Shown here piece after piece: positions 16,785-25,081 of a stretch of 64,000 bases of DNA; position 1 is the first letter of the stretch, and every line of letters starts with the position of its first letter. Source of the DNA: Peribacillus tepidiphilus (lineage in GTDB: Bacteria; Bacillota; Bacilli; Bacillales; DSM-1321). Location: NCBI RefSeq assembly GCF_009466385.1, contig NZ_WIAQ01000009.1, forward strand, positions 1-64,000, in the 5' to 3' direction. Under the pieces are notes generated by a model. That model saw only the letters and a list, made by a program, of their open reading frames with translations. It was not told the DNA's origin and ran no database searches. Both the position numbers and the translations under genes were made by a program.

Positions 16785-18212
16785 ATGAAGAAAGTTTGGG
16801 TACTGCCGGCTGCTGTAACGCTATCGCTAGCTGCAGGTGCAGCGGGAGGCGTTTATTTTTCATCTTCTCCTGAAAAAGAAGCACCTTTATTACAAAGTTC
16901 AGGACAGGATGATGCACAGCCAGATCTTGAGAAAGTCCAGCAAGCTTACGAATTAATATCGAAGCACTATGTTGAAGAAGTGGAAGAAAATGTGCTTGTA
17001 GATGGCGCGATTCAAGGGATGATTGCGACGTTGAAGGACCCTTATTCCGTCTATATGGACAAGAAAACCTCCGAGCAGTTTACTGAATCCTTAGACAGCT
17101 CGTTTGAGGGGATTGGTACAGAAATTGGAATAGAGGACGGAAAAATTATCATCGTTTCTCCTTATAAGAACTCGCCAGCAGAAAAAGCAGGGCTAAAGCC
17201 AAAGGATCAATTGTTGAAGGTGAATGGGGAATCCGTCGAGGGGCTTGATTTATATGAAACAAGTATGAAAATCAGAGGGAAAAAAGGAACGCCGGTCACG
17301 CTTGAAATTAAAAGGGCAGGAGTTGCAAATCCGATCACAATAAAAATTGTTCGTGATGAAATTCCGATTGAAACCGTACACGCCTTGGTAAAAGAAGAAA
17401 GCGGAAAGAAAATTGGTTATCTTGAGGTTACGTCTTTTTCAAAAAATACATCTAAAGACTTCAAAAAGGCATTGAAGGCTCTTGAGGATGAAAAGATTGA
17501 TGGTTTGATTATTGATGTGCGTGGAAATCCGGGTGGACTGCTGTTAAGCGTCGAAGAAATGATTGGATTACTTGTCCCAGCAAATAAGCCATACCTTCAA
17601 ATCGAAGAAAGAAACGGAAATCGAAAAGAGTACTTTACAACGTTGAAGGAGAAGAAACCTTACCCTATTGCGGTTCTAATTGATAAAGGCAGTGCCTCTG
17701 CATCGGAAATTCTTGCAAGTGCTCTTCAAGAAGCAGGAGGCTATCCATTAATTGGAGAGAAAACATTTGGCAAAGGAACTGTCCAACAGGCAGTACCGAT
17801 GGAGGATGGCAGCAACATTAAGCTCACTCTATTTAAATGGCTGACACCAAATGGCAATTGGATTCATCAAAAAGGCATTAAGCCAACCATAGAAGTTCAT
17901 CAGCCTAAGTTTTTCAGCGTCCATCCATTAACAATCAACAAGTCGCTAAAACGGGATATGGCGGATGATCAAATTCAGAATGCGCAAGCAATGCTGAAGG
18001 CGTTAGGTCTCCAACCGGGAAGAGAAGACGGATATTTTGACCTTCAGACAGAAATCGCTGTGAAGGCATTCCAAAAACAGGCTGGCCTGAATCCCACCGG
18101 TGTTCTGGATGAAAAAACCGCTGCCAAGCTAGAGGAAGAAGTGACTGAAAAAATCCGTGATGAAGACAATGATTTACAATTAAGAGTCGCACTTAAATAT
18201 TTAGTGAAATAG
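16785..18212 (+). CDS. ctpB: Carboxy-terminal processing protease CtpB
   Basis: This S41 family serine protease in B. subtilis cleaves SpoIVFA to help activate SigK during sporulation. The 475 residues comprise an N-terminal membrane anchor or signal (3-20), a PDZ domain (about 100-180), the S41 catalytic domain with a Ser305/Lys330 dyad (GSASASE and TFGKG), and a C-terminal peptidoglycan-binding domain (about 395-455). The 25-residue spacing of the dyad agrees with B. subtilis S309/K334. It lies at the yvjB position before minJ. Confidence 0.96.
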   Translation: MKKVWVLPAAVTLSLAAGAAGGVYFSSSPEKEAPLLQSSGQDDAQPDLEKVQQAYELISKHYVEEVEENVLVDGAIQGMIATLKDPYSVYMDKKTSEQFTESLDSSFEGIGTEIGIEDGKIIIVSPYKNSPAEKAGLKPKDQLLKVNGESVEGLDLYETSMKIRGKKGTPVTLEIKRAGVANPITIKIVRDEIPIETVHALVKEESGKKIGYLEVTSFSKNTSKDFKKALKALEDEKIDGLIIDVRGNPGGLLLSVEEMIGLLVPANKPYLQIEERNGNRKEYFTTLKEKKPYPIAVLIDKGSASASEILASALQEAGGYPLIGEKTFGKGTVQQAVPMEDGSNIKLTLFKWLTPNGNWIHQKGIKPTIEVHQPKFFSVHPLTINKSLKRDMADDQIQNAQAMLKALGLQPGREDGYFDLQTEIAVKAFQKQAGLNPTGVLDEKTAAKLEEEVTEKIRDEDNDLQLRVALKYLVK

Positions 18213-18223
18213 CAAAAATTTTT

Positions 18224-18252
18224 GCCGGGCTAATATAGATAGTCCGGTTTTT
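18224..18252 (+). terminator. Terminator of ctpB
   Basis: CCGG(G)CTA pairs with TAGTCCGG and is followed by six T. Confidence 0.85.
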
Positions 18253-18304
18253 TGTATTTTGAGATGCGTGTGCCTGGTTCAATATAGCCGGATTAAATGA
18301 TTTT

Positions 18305-18636
18305 GGGAACGGGTTGAATTATTTGGGGAACGGGTTGGATTATTTCGAATGGGTTGAATAATACGGAGAACGGGTTGGATTATTTCGAATGGGTTGAATA
18401 ATTAAGAGAACGGGTTGGATTATTTCGAATGGGTTGAATAATTAAGAGAACGGGTTGAATTATTTGGAGAACGGGTTGGATTATTTAAAGAACGGGTTGG
18501 ATTATTTCGAATGGGTTGAATAATACGGAGAACGGGTTGAATAATTAAGAGAACGGGTTGAATTATTTAAAGAATGGGTTGAATAATACGAAGAACGGGT
18601 TGAATTATTTAAAGAACGGATTGAATAAATTCAGGA
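18305..18636. repeat. 21/19-bp tandem array B1 (16 units)
   Basis: The unit GAACGGGTTGAATTATTT plus two or three bases repeats sixteen times. GGGTT (or a one-base variant) occurs at 18311, 18332, 18351, 18372, 18391, 18412, 18431, 18452, 18473, 18494, 18513, 18534, 18555, 18576, 18597 and 18618: steps of 21, with 19 wherever TTTCG runs straight into AATGGG. It follows the ctpB terminator and shares no sequence with families A, C, D, E or F. Confidence 0.97.
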
Positions 18637-18703
18637 GAACATGGCAGGATTTTTTCAGAATAAGCAAGAAATAATAATAATGAAATGAAAGGAGTGTAGT
18701 CAT

Positions 18704-19684
18704 TTGATTGTAAAAGAAAGGAAAAAATCATTAAAATTGTTGAAGTTAGAAGCTTTGGATCGGCGGCTTTCTCTCGAACATCCAAAGAAAAAAGAAGTCC
18801 AATTAGAGTTAGGAAAAGCTTCCGCCGGATATCATGGTGAATGTTCTTTAGATTATTATATAAGCTTCCTGGCTAATCAAAACCTCTACATTTTTCATGA
18901 CCTCAGACTTTCCTCAGGTACCTATCATTTTCAAATTGACACATTGATGGTTTCACCAGCTTTTATGCTTCTCTTAGAGATAAAAAACATTTCCGGGACA
19001 TTGAGTTTTGATCACCATTTTAATCAACTGATAAAAACGATCGATGGTGAGGATGTTGTTTTTTCTGATCCTATTCAGCAGGTGAAGCATCAGAAATTCC
19101 AATTATCCCAATGGCTACAAAAACATAATTTGCCTTCTCTTCCCATTGAATTCCTCGTTGTCGTTTCCAATTTATCCGCTCAAATTAAAAAGGTTTCAAA
19201 GTCCGATGCCGTAATACGCAGCAGCCAGTTTGTAGAGAAAGTGCAGAGCTTATATACACAATATAAACAGAATGTCTTACAAAAATGCGAGTTACAGAAA
19301 TTGGAAAACATCCTTCTAAAAAACGATACTCCATATAATCCAGATATTCTTGCCCATTTTAAAATCAATCCATCTGACATTTTGACAGGAGTAGTATGTC
19401 CATTTTGTTCTAGCATTCCTATGATAAGAAATAAGGGAAAATGGACATGTCCTACATGCAATCAAACAAGCCACAATGCTCATTTGGATGCGTTACGTGA
19501 TTTTGCACTACTGTTTCAGCCGTCCATTCAGAATAGGCAGGTCAAAGAGTTTCTACATCTTTATTCGAGTTCGGGAGCCCATAAGCTGCTTTCCACTCTC
19601 CATCTTCCTTATGAAGGTACCACCAAGGCGAGGGTCTATTCGTTGGAAGGGTTTTTGTGTAACATGTTTGAGTGGAAAAAATGA
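18704..19684 (+). CDS. NERD domain nuclease-related protein with zinc ribbon
   Basis: This 326-residue protein has a NERD domain at about 40-160 (GECSLDYYISFL, then LRLSSGTYHFQIDTLMVSP and LLLEIKNISG, with the D and E-x-K residues of a restriction-endonuclease-like fold) and a later four-cysteine zinc ribbon (CPFC then CPTC). NERD proteins are predicted nucleases of unknown role. Start at TTG 18704 follows AAAGGAG at nine bases. It is inserted between ctpB and minJ and preceded by repeat array B1. Confidence 0.85.
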   Translation: MIVKERKKSLKLLKLEALDRRLSLEHPKKKEVQLELGKASAGYHGECSLDYYISFLANQNLYIFHDLRLSSGTYHFQIDTLMVSPAFMLLLEIKNISGTLSFDHHFNQLIKTIDGEDVVFSDPIQQVKHQKFQLSQWLQKHNLPSLPIEFLVVVSNLSAQIKKVSKSDAVIRSSQFVEKVQSLYTQYKQNVLQKCELQKLENILLKNDTPYNPDILAHFKINPSDILTGVVCPFCSSIPMIRNKGKWTCPTCNQTSHNAHLDALRDFALLFQPSIQNRQVKEFLHLYSSSGAHKLLSTLHLPYEGTTKARVYSLEGFLCNMFEWKK

Positions 19685-19799
19685 ACTCTGCATACGGTGA
19701 AGGGGAGGTAGACCGTTCAGAATAAACAGGGGCCACCAAATGATAGAGCGATCATTGGAAGAAAATCAGTATAAAAATAAAAGCTTGTCGTTAATCTTT

Positions 19800-19829
19800 T
19801 TTACAATAAGTTTTTATTTTTGATAGAAT
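19800..19829 (+). promoter_or_regulatory. Probable promoter of minJ
   Basis: TTTACA (19800-19805) and TAGAAT (19824-19829) with an 18-base spacer precede the minJ start by about 40 bases. Confidence 0.5.
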
Positions 19830-19869
19830 AGGAAATAATAGATTGTTTGGAAAAGGACGGTTGATAAGG

Positions 19870-21063
19870 GTGGCACAGCAGTGGATGATGGAGTTTTTGA
19901 TAGGTTTAGGAAAAATGTTTTCCCACCCGATCTTTTATTTCGCCTTTTTTGCATGTATTTTTATGGGGTATTTACGTGTAAAGCGTGAACGAAAAGACTT
20001 TAATATCCGGGCCCAGAACGGGTATTTTGAATTGAGAAATTTGCTGCCGGCAGGTCTGGTGATGGGTGGGATCCTTTCCATTCTAACAGTTGCTCTCGGG
20101 ATCACCGTTCCGTTTGCAGCGATCATCCTAGCAGAAGCGCTAACATTTCTTATCCTACTGACTCTAAAATTTAGATTGTTATCCCCAGTTTATACACTCG
20201 GATTGACGTTTTTTATCGTATTTTTTACATATGACCAACATATTGAAGTGCCAATTTTTTCATCAGCCTTCAAAAACCTGGAGCCAATCTACCCATCTAT
20301 TCCGTTTTTAATGGGACTATTACTAGTAGTAGAAGGCCTTTTAATTTCTCGAAATGCTTATAAAGGGACTTCTCCCAAAATGATTACCTCCAAGCGGGGA
20401 CTTCCGGCGGGAGTGCATGTTTCAAGAAGGTTATGGATGGTACCCTTTTTCGTTTTTCTGCCTGCTGGAGAGTTATCATCTCCATTTGAATGGTGGCCGG
20501 TGCTCCAAGGACCTGGCAGTTCACAATTTACACCCGTTGTCATTCCGTTTTTAATCGGCTTTTCTCAGCAGGTTCAAGGCCTGCTGCCGAAAGAATCGAT
20601 CAAAATGAATGGAAACCGAGTGATCGCATTGGGAGTCATTGTGACGCTGGTTGCAATGGGAGGCTATTGGTACCCGCTCTTATCTATCGCAGCAGTTGCT
20701 TTAGGATTGCTTGGAAGAGAGAGCATAACCTTCTATCAGCGGTTATTTGAAGAAAGACTGCCATTCTACTTCTCTTATAGAGACCGCGGAGTGATGATTC
20801 TTGGAATTATTCCGAACTCTCCGGCTGAAAAAATGGGGCTCGAAATCGGAGAAATCGTGACCAAAGTAAATGGTGTTCCTGTCAACAACAAAAAGCAATT
20901 TTATGAAGCATTGATGAAAAACCGCGCGCACTGTAAGCTAGAGGTCTTAGATTCGAATGACCAAATTCGTTTTGTGCAACGTGCTCTATTTGAAGGAGAG
21001 CATCACGAGCTCGGCATCCTATTTGTTCAGCAGCAGAAGCGCGGAAAACAGGAAGCGGTATAA
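19870..21063 (+). CDS. minJ: Division topology protein MinJ
   Basis: MinJ links DivIVA to MinCD at the pole and septum in Bacillus and is needed for correct division-site choice and swarming. The 397-residue length from GTG 19870 equals the B. subtilis protein. It has six to eight transmembrane segments (from about residue 18 to 290) and a C-terminal PDZ domain (about 300-385: RGVMILGIIPNSPAEKMGL). The position after ctpB is that of yvjD (minJ). ATG 19885 is a possible alternative start. Confidence 0.92.
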   Translation: MAQQWMMEFLIGLGKMFSHPIFYFAFFACIFMGYLRVKRERKDFNIRAQNGYFELRNLLPAGLVMGGILSILTVALGITVPFAAIILAEALTFLILLTLKFRLLSPVYTLGLTFFIVFFTYDQHIEVPIFSSAFKNLEPIYPSIPFLMGLLLVVEGLLISRNAYKGTSPKMITSKRGLPAGVHVSRRLWMVPFFVFLPAGELSSPFEWWPVLQGPGSSQFTPVVIPFLIGFSQQVQGLLPKESIKMNGNRVIALGVIVTLVAMGGYWYPLLSIAAVALGLLGRESITFYQRLFEERLPFYFSYRDRGVMILGIIPNSPAEKMGLEIGEIVTKVNGVPVNNKKQFYEALMKNRAHCKLEVLDSNDQIRFVQRALFEGEHHELGILFVQQQKRGKQEAV

Positions 21064-21079
21064 TTGTAATTTTTCAATA

Positions 21080-21160
21080 ACTTCCGGAACGCCGTCCTAA
21101 TTTATCGGAATGGAATTCAAAATCTATCGGAATGCTTCCAAAATCTAATGGAATGTGCTT
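21080..21160. repeat. 21-22 bp short array D (4 units)
   Basis: CGGAATG or CGGAAC words recur at 21085, 21106, 21128 and 21149 (steps 21, 22, 21) within units such as ATCGGAATGCTTCCAAAATCT. The array starts 20 bases after minJ. It is degenerate but keeps the period seen in the other arrays. Confidence 0.7.
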
Positions 21161-21413
21161 TTTTACTAAAAGGATTAAATACCATATGACTTTAAAAGCC
21201 GTAGTCCTTTGTAATAGGATTACGGCTTGAAGAATTAATGGCCATTGAAAATAAACTATCTTTTAGATTTCCTGAAACTCTTCGTCAATTTTTCCTAAAT
21301 GATTTCTCGTCCCTACGGTTTATCAGTAAAAACATAATCAATTCCGTAATCAGACTTTGATTTTATGACATAGTTTGCAATCTTTTGTTTTTGCTCTGCT
21401 TAATGTATTTTTA

Positions 21414-21680
21414 TCAAAAATCATTTGTATGTCCTCTAAAGCCTGATATGTTGATTCTATCTAGGCATGTCGGGTACATTCGAGTTATGAGGTGGAACAG
21501 GTCTAAAACCACCTTCTGGAGACCATAGCTGCCAAAATAATCCTTGAGGATTTGTGGCGAAACAATTTCTTTTTTCTCCATAGCTTGTATTACAGAAATT
21601 GAGTGTATTTGATCCATCCGTAAATAACCAGGATTATTATCGAGCAATTTCTCTTTAGATAATTGTAAAATCTTTTCCAC
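21414..21680 (-). pseudogene. Possible gene fragment, unrecognised
   Basis: An 88-codon frame encodes a charged, helical sequence with no family I recognise. There is no clear ribosome site, and the surrounding 1.7 kb contains other broken genes. It may be the tail of a decayed gene. Confidence is low. Confidence 0.25.
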
Positions 21681-21850
21681 TTTACTTTGGACAGAGGAAG
21701 GGAATTACTTGTAGGAGCATTTAAAGGTAATTTAGGGATCCCATAAAAAAATGCCAAGATCTTTAATTTAACAAAGTATCCTGGCTTTCATTGTAGATGT
21801 TGGACTATTTATTAAAATACAGAAATTACCAGTATTTTCAATGCACATTC

Positions 21851-21952
21851 TTAGTTAGATTTTTTTTTTGTGTATTTGAAAGCTAAAAAAACGACCGCGA
21901 TAATTAGACCTATAAACAGGTATCCACCAGCAGATGTTAAAAAAGTTATCAA
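21851..21952 (-). CDS. Candidate 33-residue membrane peptide
   Basis: A TTG start at 21952 lies six bases after a GAGGTGA ribosome site. It opens a 33-residue frame with one hydrophobic helix (GGYLFIGLIIAVVFLAF) and a basic tail (KYTKKKSN). The shape is that of a small membrane protein of toxin, holin or bacteriocin-immunity type. It directly follows the broken secreted-peptide gene on the same strand. No homology is claimed. Confidence 0.5.
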   Translation of the reverse strand: MITFLTSAGGYLFIGLIIAVVFLAFKYTKKKSN

Positions 21953-21972
21953 ATAAAATCACCTCAATTAAA

Positions 21973-22142
21973 TTAGTTTACTCTAGTGGTCAACTTTTTA
22001 TCCTTAATTTTCGATTCTAAGTAAATATCCCATTCTCCCCCGACATATGTATTAAGAGTTAAAGTGTACCTGATGTACTACTTCCGAATATAAAAAAAGT
22101 TAGAGCTATTACTGCAACTAAATTTGATCTTTTTCTAAATAT
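21973..22142 (-). pseudogene. Broken small secreted-peptide gene (lactococcin-972-like?)
   Basis: A strong GGAGG site lies six bases before ATA (22140-22142) where a start ATG would be expected. The frame reads as a signal peptide (FRKRSNLVAVIALTFFIFG-SS) and stops; a +1 shift continues as NTYVGGEWDIYLESK and on to a stop at 21973. The GGxW motif after a signal peptide recalls lactococcin-972-type bacteriocins, but similarity is short. The lost start codon and the frameshift together indicate a pseudogene. Confidence 0.45.
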
Positions 22143-22324
22143 GATATTCCTCCTGGTTTAAGTTTTCTATACTGCAGTAAAGGCCTTTACTAACCTAATA
22201 ATACCATTTATGTAAAAAATATACTATTTTCATAATCTCCTAAATTTGGAGGGAATATATTATTTATAAGGATTCAGGTACATATATCTTAACTTTTACT
22301 CAAATTTATATAGCTACAGGAATA

Positions 22325-22457
22325 AATTTGAAACTATCTGAAATGACTGGCGGATTGCCTGCAGTCCCATTCAATATAAAACCCTCGACAACTCCTATTG
22401 GAACGGTACGTACGGTGGTGTGAGAGGTCGGGGGTTAGTCACCCCCTCCTACTCGAT
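22325..22457 (+). mobile_element. Group II intron 3'-end remnant
   Basis: The block GTACGTACGGTGGTGTGAGA followed by GGGGGTTAGTCACCCCC and CTCCTACTCGAT is the typical end of a bacterial group II intron (second half of domain V, domain VI hairpin, 3' splice end). The 5' half of domain V is degenerate and no reverse transcriptase gene is present, so only a dead 3' fragment remains. Confidence 0.7.
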
Positions 22458-22539
22458 TATTTTAGAAGTTTTTGATTTTAGAAAAGCGCGTTTAGATTAG
22501 TCTCCGTCAGAAAAATGCAATACGCCATTAGGTATTAAG

Positions 22540-22690
22540 AGTGAACGGGTTGAATTATTTTAAGAACGGGTTGAATTGTTTCGAGAATGGGTTGAATCAT
22601 TTCAAGAATGGGTTGAATAATTTTAAGAACGGGTTGAATTATCTCAAGAACGGGTTGAATTATTAAAAAAACGGGTTGAATTCCGAGTTC
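22540..22690. repeat. 21-bp tandem array B2 (7 units)
   Basis: The array B1 unit returns here: GAACGGGTTGAATTATTTTAA and variants, with GGGTT at 22547, 22568, 22589, 22610, 22631, 22652 and 22673. All six steps are exactly 21 bp. It lies 60 bases upstream of the promoter of the sulfur operon. Confidence 0.95.
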
Positions 22691-22748
22691 GAGCATTTGA
22701 CATCTAGAGTGTTTCAGTCCATATTCAGTCTCTCCCCTTGCAAAAGTC

Positions 22749-22777
22749 TTGATTATATACCATAAGGGGTATATAAT
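22749..22777 (+). promoter_or_regulatory. Promoter and CstR-type operator of sulfur operon
   Basis: TTGATT (22749-22754) and TATAAT (22772-22777) are 17 bases apart. The spacer is filled by ATATACCATAAGGGGTATAT (22755-22774), an inverted repeat of the ATACC/GGGTAT kind bound by CsoR and CstR repressors. Binding would block RNA polymerase directly. Confidence 0.8.
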
Positions 22778-22820
22778 GTATTCTACAAATAGAATTTTAC
22801 CTTATAAGGAGAGGATCAGG

Positions 22821-23159
22821 TTGATGATTGCAATCCTTTTATTTTTAGCTGTATTGATCCCTTTTTATAAAAGATATATACCTGTACGAAATATTCCTTG
22901 TGTCAGTTTAGAATCCTTGGATCGTGAGAACACGGTGGTTTTGGATATTAGGGATTATAATGTTTCCGATAAAAATGAAGTTCGTGAGGCAATTAAATTG
23001 CCGCTTGCTTATATAAACAGAAATAGTAAGGATATACCAAGCAATAGAATCTATCTGGTTGTTTCTAACCATTTGGAAAAAAATCTGGGGATCCGTCTTT
23101 TGCGTAAAAAGGGATTTCATGTTGTCGGATTTACTTTTTCAGACTGCAATTGTCCATAA
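22821..23159 (+). CDS. Membrane-anchored rhodanese-like protein without catalytic Cys
   Basis: A 112-residue protein with one N-terminal transmembrane helix (AILLFLAVLIPFY) and a rhodanese-like domain (VVLDIRDYN, LPLAYI). Where active rhodaneses have the Cys loop this protein reads LVVSNHLEK, so persulfide transfer at the usual site is unlikely. Two cysteines sit at the C-terminus instead (DCNCP). TTG 22821 follows AAGGAGAGG; ATG 22824 is an alternative. It is the first gene of the CstR-controlled operon and may tether sulfur carriers at the membrane or sense thiols. Confidence 0.75.
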   Translation: MMIAILLFLAVLIPFYKRYIPVRNIPCVSLESLDRENTVVLDIRDYNVSDKNEVREAIKLPLAYINRNSKDIPSNRIYLVVSNHLEKNLGIRLLRKKGFHVVGFTFSDCNCP

Positions 23160-23178
23160 AAAGGAGGGAAAATAAAAA

Positions 23179-23439
23179 TTGGTCTACGACTCAAACACCA
23201 AAAATCGCATCAAGAGAGTAGAGGGACAGCTAAGGGGGATTTTAAAAATGATGGATGAAGAGAAGGAATGTAAGGAGGTTGTTACCCAATTATCAGCTGT
23301 CCGCTCCGCTATTGATCGAGCTATAGCTGTTATTGTTAGCTCCAATCTCGAGCAATGTATCCGTGACGCGGTTGAAACAGGTGAAGAGACTTCTAACTAT
23401 ATAGATGAGGCTGTAAAGCTATTAGTAAAAAGCAGATAA
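23179..23439 (+). CDS. cstR: CstR-type persulfide-sensing repressor
   Basis: An 86-residue all-helical member of the CsoR/RcnR family. It has Cys31 and Cys60 but Asn at position 56, where copper-sensing CsoR has its His ligand. This two-Cys pattern and the exact length match CstR, which forms di- and trisulfide bridges with reactive sulfur species and then releases DNA. The start is TTG 23179 behind AAGGAGGG. Operator-like ATACC/GGGTAT repeats occur before the first gene, dsrE2 and the MBL gene, which supports local control by this protein. Confidence 0.9.
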   Translation: MVYDSNTKNRIKRVEGQLRGILKMMDEEKECKEVVTQLSAVRSAIDRAIAVIVSSNLEQCIRDAVETGEETSNYIDEAVKLLVKSR

Positions 23440-23473
23440 TGGGATTGACATTTTATTTTTTTTACCGTAATAT

Positions 23474-23489
23474 ATACCCTGACAGGTAT
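23474..23489 (+). promoter_or_regulatory. CstR-type operator 2
   Basis: ATACCCTGACAGGTAT is an imperfect inverted repeat of the same ATACC/GGTAT type as the operator at 22755-22774. It lies about 100 bases before the DsrE2 start. Confidence 0.6.
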
Positions 23490-23537
23490 TTTTATCATTT
23501 TCATATTGTAAATGAGCAAAAATTTTTTTAAGAAAAA

Positions 23538-23556
23538 ATATACCTATAGGGGTAAT
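23538..23556 (+). promoter_or_regulatory. CstR-type operator 3, next to the DsrE2 ribosome site
   Basis: ATATACCTATAGGGGTAAT lies immediately before the AAGGGAG ribosome site of the DsrE2 gene. With operator 2 it may allow DNA looping. Confidence 0.6.
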
Positions 23557-23573
23557 TGAAGGGAGAAAAATAC

Positions 23574-24053
23574 ATGGAAAACAAAAAGAAAACGACCATT
23601 GTTCTTTTCAGCGGTGATTATGATAAAGCGATGGCAGCTTATATCATTGCAAACGGGGCCGCAGCTTATGATCATGAAGTAACCATTTTCCATACATTCT
23701 GGGGCTTGAACGCTCTCAGAAAAGATGAACCGATTAAGGTGAAAAAAAACTTTATGGAAAAATTGTTTGGAAAAATGATGCCCCGGGGGGCAAATAAAAT
23801 GGGGCTATCCAAAATGAACTTTGCCGGATTTGGTCCTAAAATGATCAAGGATATTATAAAGAAGCATAATGCGTTGCCCCTTCCAGATTTGATCGAGATG
23901 GCTAAAGAACAGGGGGTTAAGCTTGTAGCATGCCAAATGACTGTTGATCTTCTAGGCTTGAAGCCTGAAGAAATTATGGATGGCGTAGAGTTTGCTGGAG
24001 TTGCAGCTTATTTAGCCGATGCTTCTGAGGGGAATGTGAACCTGTTTATTTAA
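23574..24053 (+). CDS. DsrE2-type sulfur carrier protein (YrkE-like)
   Basis: A 159-residue DsrE/DsrF/DrsH-like protein. Members of this family pass sulfane sulfur between rhodanese and TusA partners. Visible features are the N-terminal beta strand and turn (TIVLFSGDYDKAMAAYIIA), the FWGLNALRK segment and the conserved Cys in LVACQMTVD. A B. subtilis counterpart is YrkE. ATG 23574 is chosen because AAGGGAG precedes it; a longer frame starts at 23556. Two CstR-type operators lie upstream. Confidence 0.9.
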   Translation: MENKKKTTIVLFSGDYDKAMAAYIIANGAAAYDHEVTIFHTFWGLNALRKDEPIKVKKNFMEKLFGKMMPRGANKMGLSKMNFAGFGPKMIKDIIKKHNALPLPDLIEMAKEQGVKLVACQMTVDLLGLKPEEIMDGVEFAGVAAYLADASEGNVNLFI

Positions 24054-24136
24054 AAGGTGCCTGTCCATCTGACTACCGATGTTATTTTTCAAAGTAACAA
24101 ACGTCGTTGATATAAAAGTAAAGGAGGCGAAAACGA

Positions 24137-24433
24137 ATGAATGTGATGTCTGCAAAGGAAGTAGAAGAAAAACTATTGGCTGGAGAAGCCTTGAACATCA
24201 TTGATGTTCGTGAAGTGAATGAGGTAAAAGAGGGGAAGATCCCATCAGCCATTAACATTCCTTTAGGGCTCTTGGAATTTCGTATGCATGAATTAGACAA
24301 ATCAAAGGAATACATCCTAGTATGCCGTTCAGGAAACCGCAGTGGAATTGCAGCAAGATTCCTTGAAGGTCAAGGCTTCCAGGTCATTAATATGACTGGA
24401 GGGATGATGAATTGGGAAGGACCTGTTGAATAA
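24137..24433 (+). CDS. Single-domain rhodanese sulfurtransferase
   Basis: A 98-residue rhodanese. The active-site loop CRSGNRSG carries the persulfide-forming Cys, and the N-terminal NIIDVREVNEV strand is typical. It would move sulfane sulfur from low-molecular-weight persulfides to the carriers encoded around it. ATG 24137 follows AAGGAGG. It lies between the DsrE2 and TusA-rhodanese genes. Confidence 0.93.
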   Translation: MNVMSAKEVEEKLLAGEALNIIDVREVNEVKEGKIPSAINIPLGLLEFRMHELDKSKEYILVCRSGNRSGIAARFLEGQGFQVINMTGGMMNWEGPVE

Positions 24434-24463
24434 TTATAAAAACAGTTGCAGGAGGATTTTTCA

Positions 24464-25039
24464 ATGGAAGCAATAAGAACAAATTTGACAGTCGATGCAA
24501 AGGGCATGGCTTGCCCGATGCCAATTGTAAAAACCAAAAAGGCCATCAATGATTTAAATCCTGGAGAGGTCTTGGAGGTACTGGCTACAGACAAAGGCTC
24601 GAAAGCGGATATTCAAGCATGGTCAAAAAGTTCTGGTCATCAATATTTAGGAACAATTGAAGAGGGTGGTGTCCTAAAGCATTATATTCGAAAAGCCAGC
24701 TCCAATGAAGAAAAGGAGGAGAAAAAATACCCTCATGTCATTTCGAATGAGGAATTGATAGAAAAACTGGAATCGGGAGAATCCGTTTCCGTGCTTGATG
24801 TCAGGGAGCCTGCAGAATTCGCATTCGGCCACATACCGAACGCCAAGTCCATTCCGTTTGGAGAATTAGAAGCTCGCATTGCAGAGCTGGATCAAAGCAC
24901 TCCGATGTATGTTATTTGCCGAACAGGAACACGCAGTGACATGGCTTGTCAGGTTTTAGCCGATCATGGCTTTCAAAATGTCGTAAATGTTGTACCGGGA
25001 ATGTCCAATTGGGACGGTCCTGTAGACAGTTCTATTTAA
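24464..25039 (+). CDS. TusA-rhodanese fusion (YrkF-like)
   Basis: A 191-residue two-domain protein: a TusA domain (about 1-75, carrying ACPMPIVKTKKA with the CPxP cysteine) joined to a rhodanese domain (about 90-190, loop CRTGTRSD). The fusion lets one protein take a persulfide on the rhodanese Cys and hand it to TusA. It matches B. subtilis YrkF. ATG 24464 sits eight bases after AGGAGG. Confidence 0.93.
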   Translation: MEAIRTNLTVDAKGMACPMPIVKTKKAINDLNPGEVLEVLATDKGSKADIQAWSKSSGHQYLGTIEEGGVLKHYIRKASSNEEKEEKKYPHVISNEELIEKLESGESVSVLDVREPAEFAFGHIPNAKSIPFGELEARIAELDQSTPMYVICRTGTRSDMACQVLADHGFQNVVNVVPGMSNWDGPVDSSI

Positions 25040-25058
25040 TAAATTTTTTTTAATAAAA

Positions 25059-25078
25059 ATATACCTTAGGGGGTAATT
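25059..25078 (+). promoter_or_regulatory. CstR-type operator 4 overlapping a ribosome site
   Basis: ATATACCTTAGGGGGTAATT ends three bases before the ATG of the MBL gene, and its GGGGG run is the only ribosome-binding sequence available. Operator and SD therefore share bases. Confidence 0.65.
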
Positions 25079-25081
25079 GGG

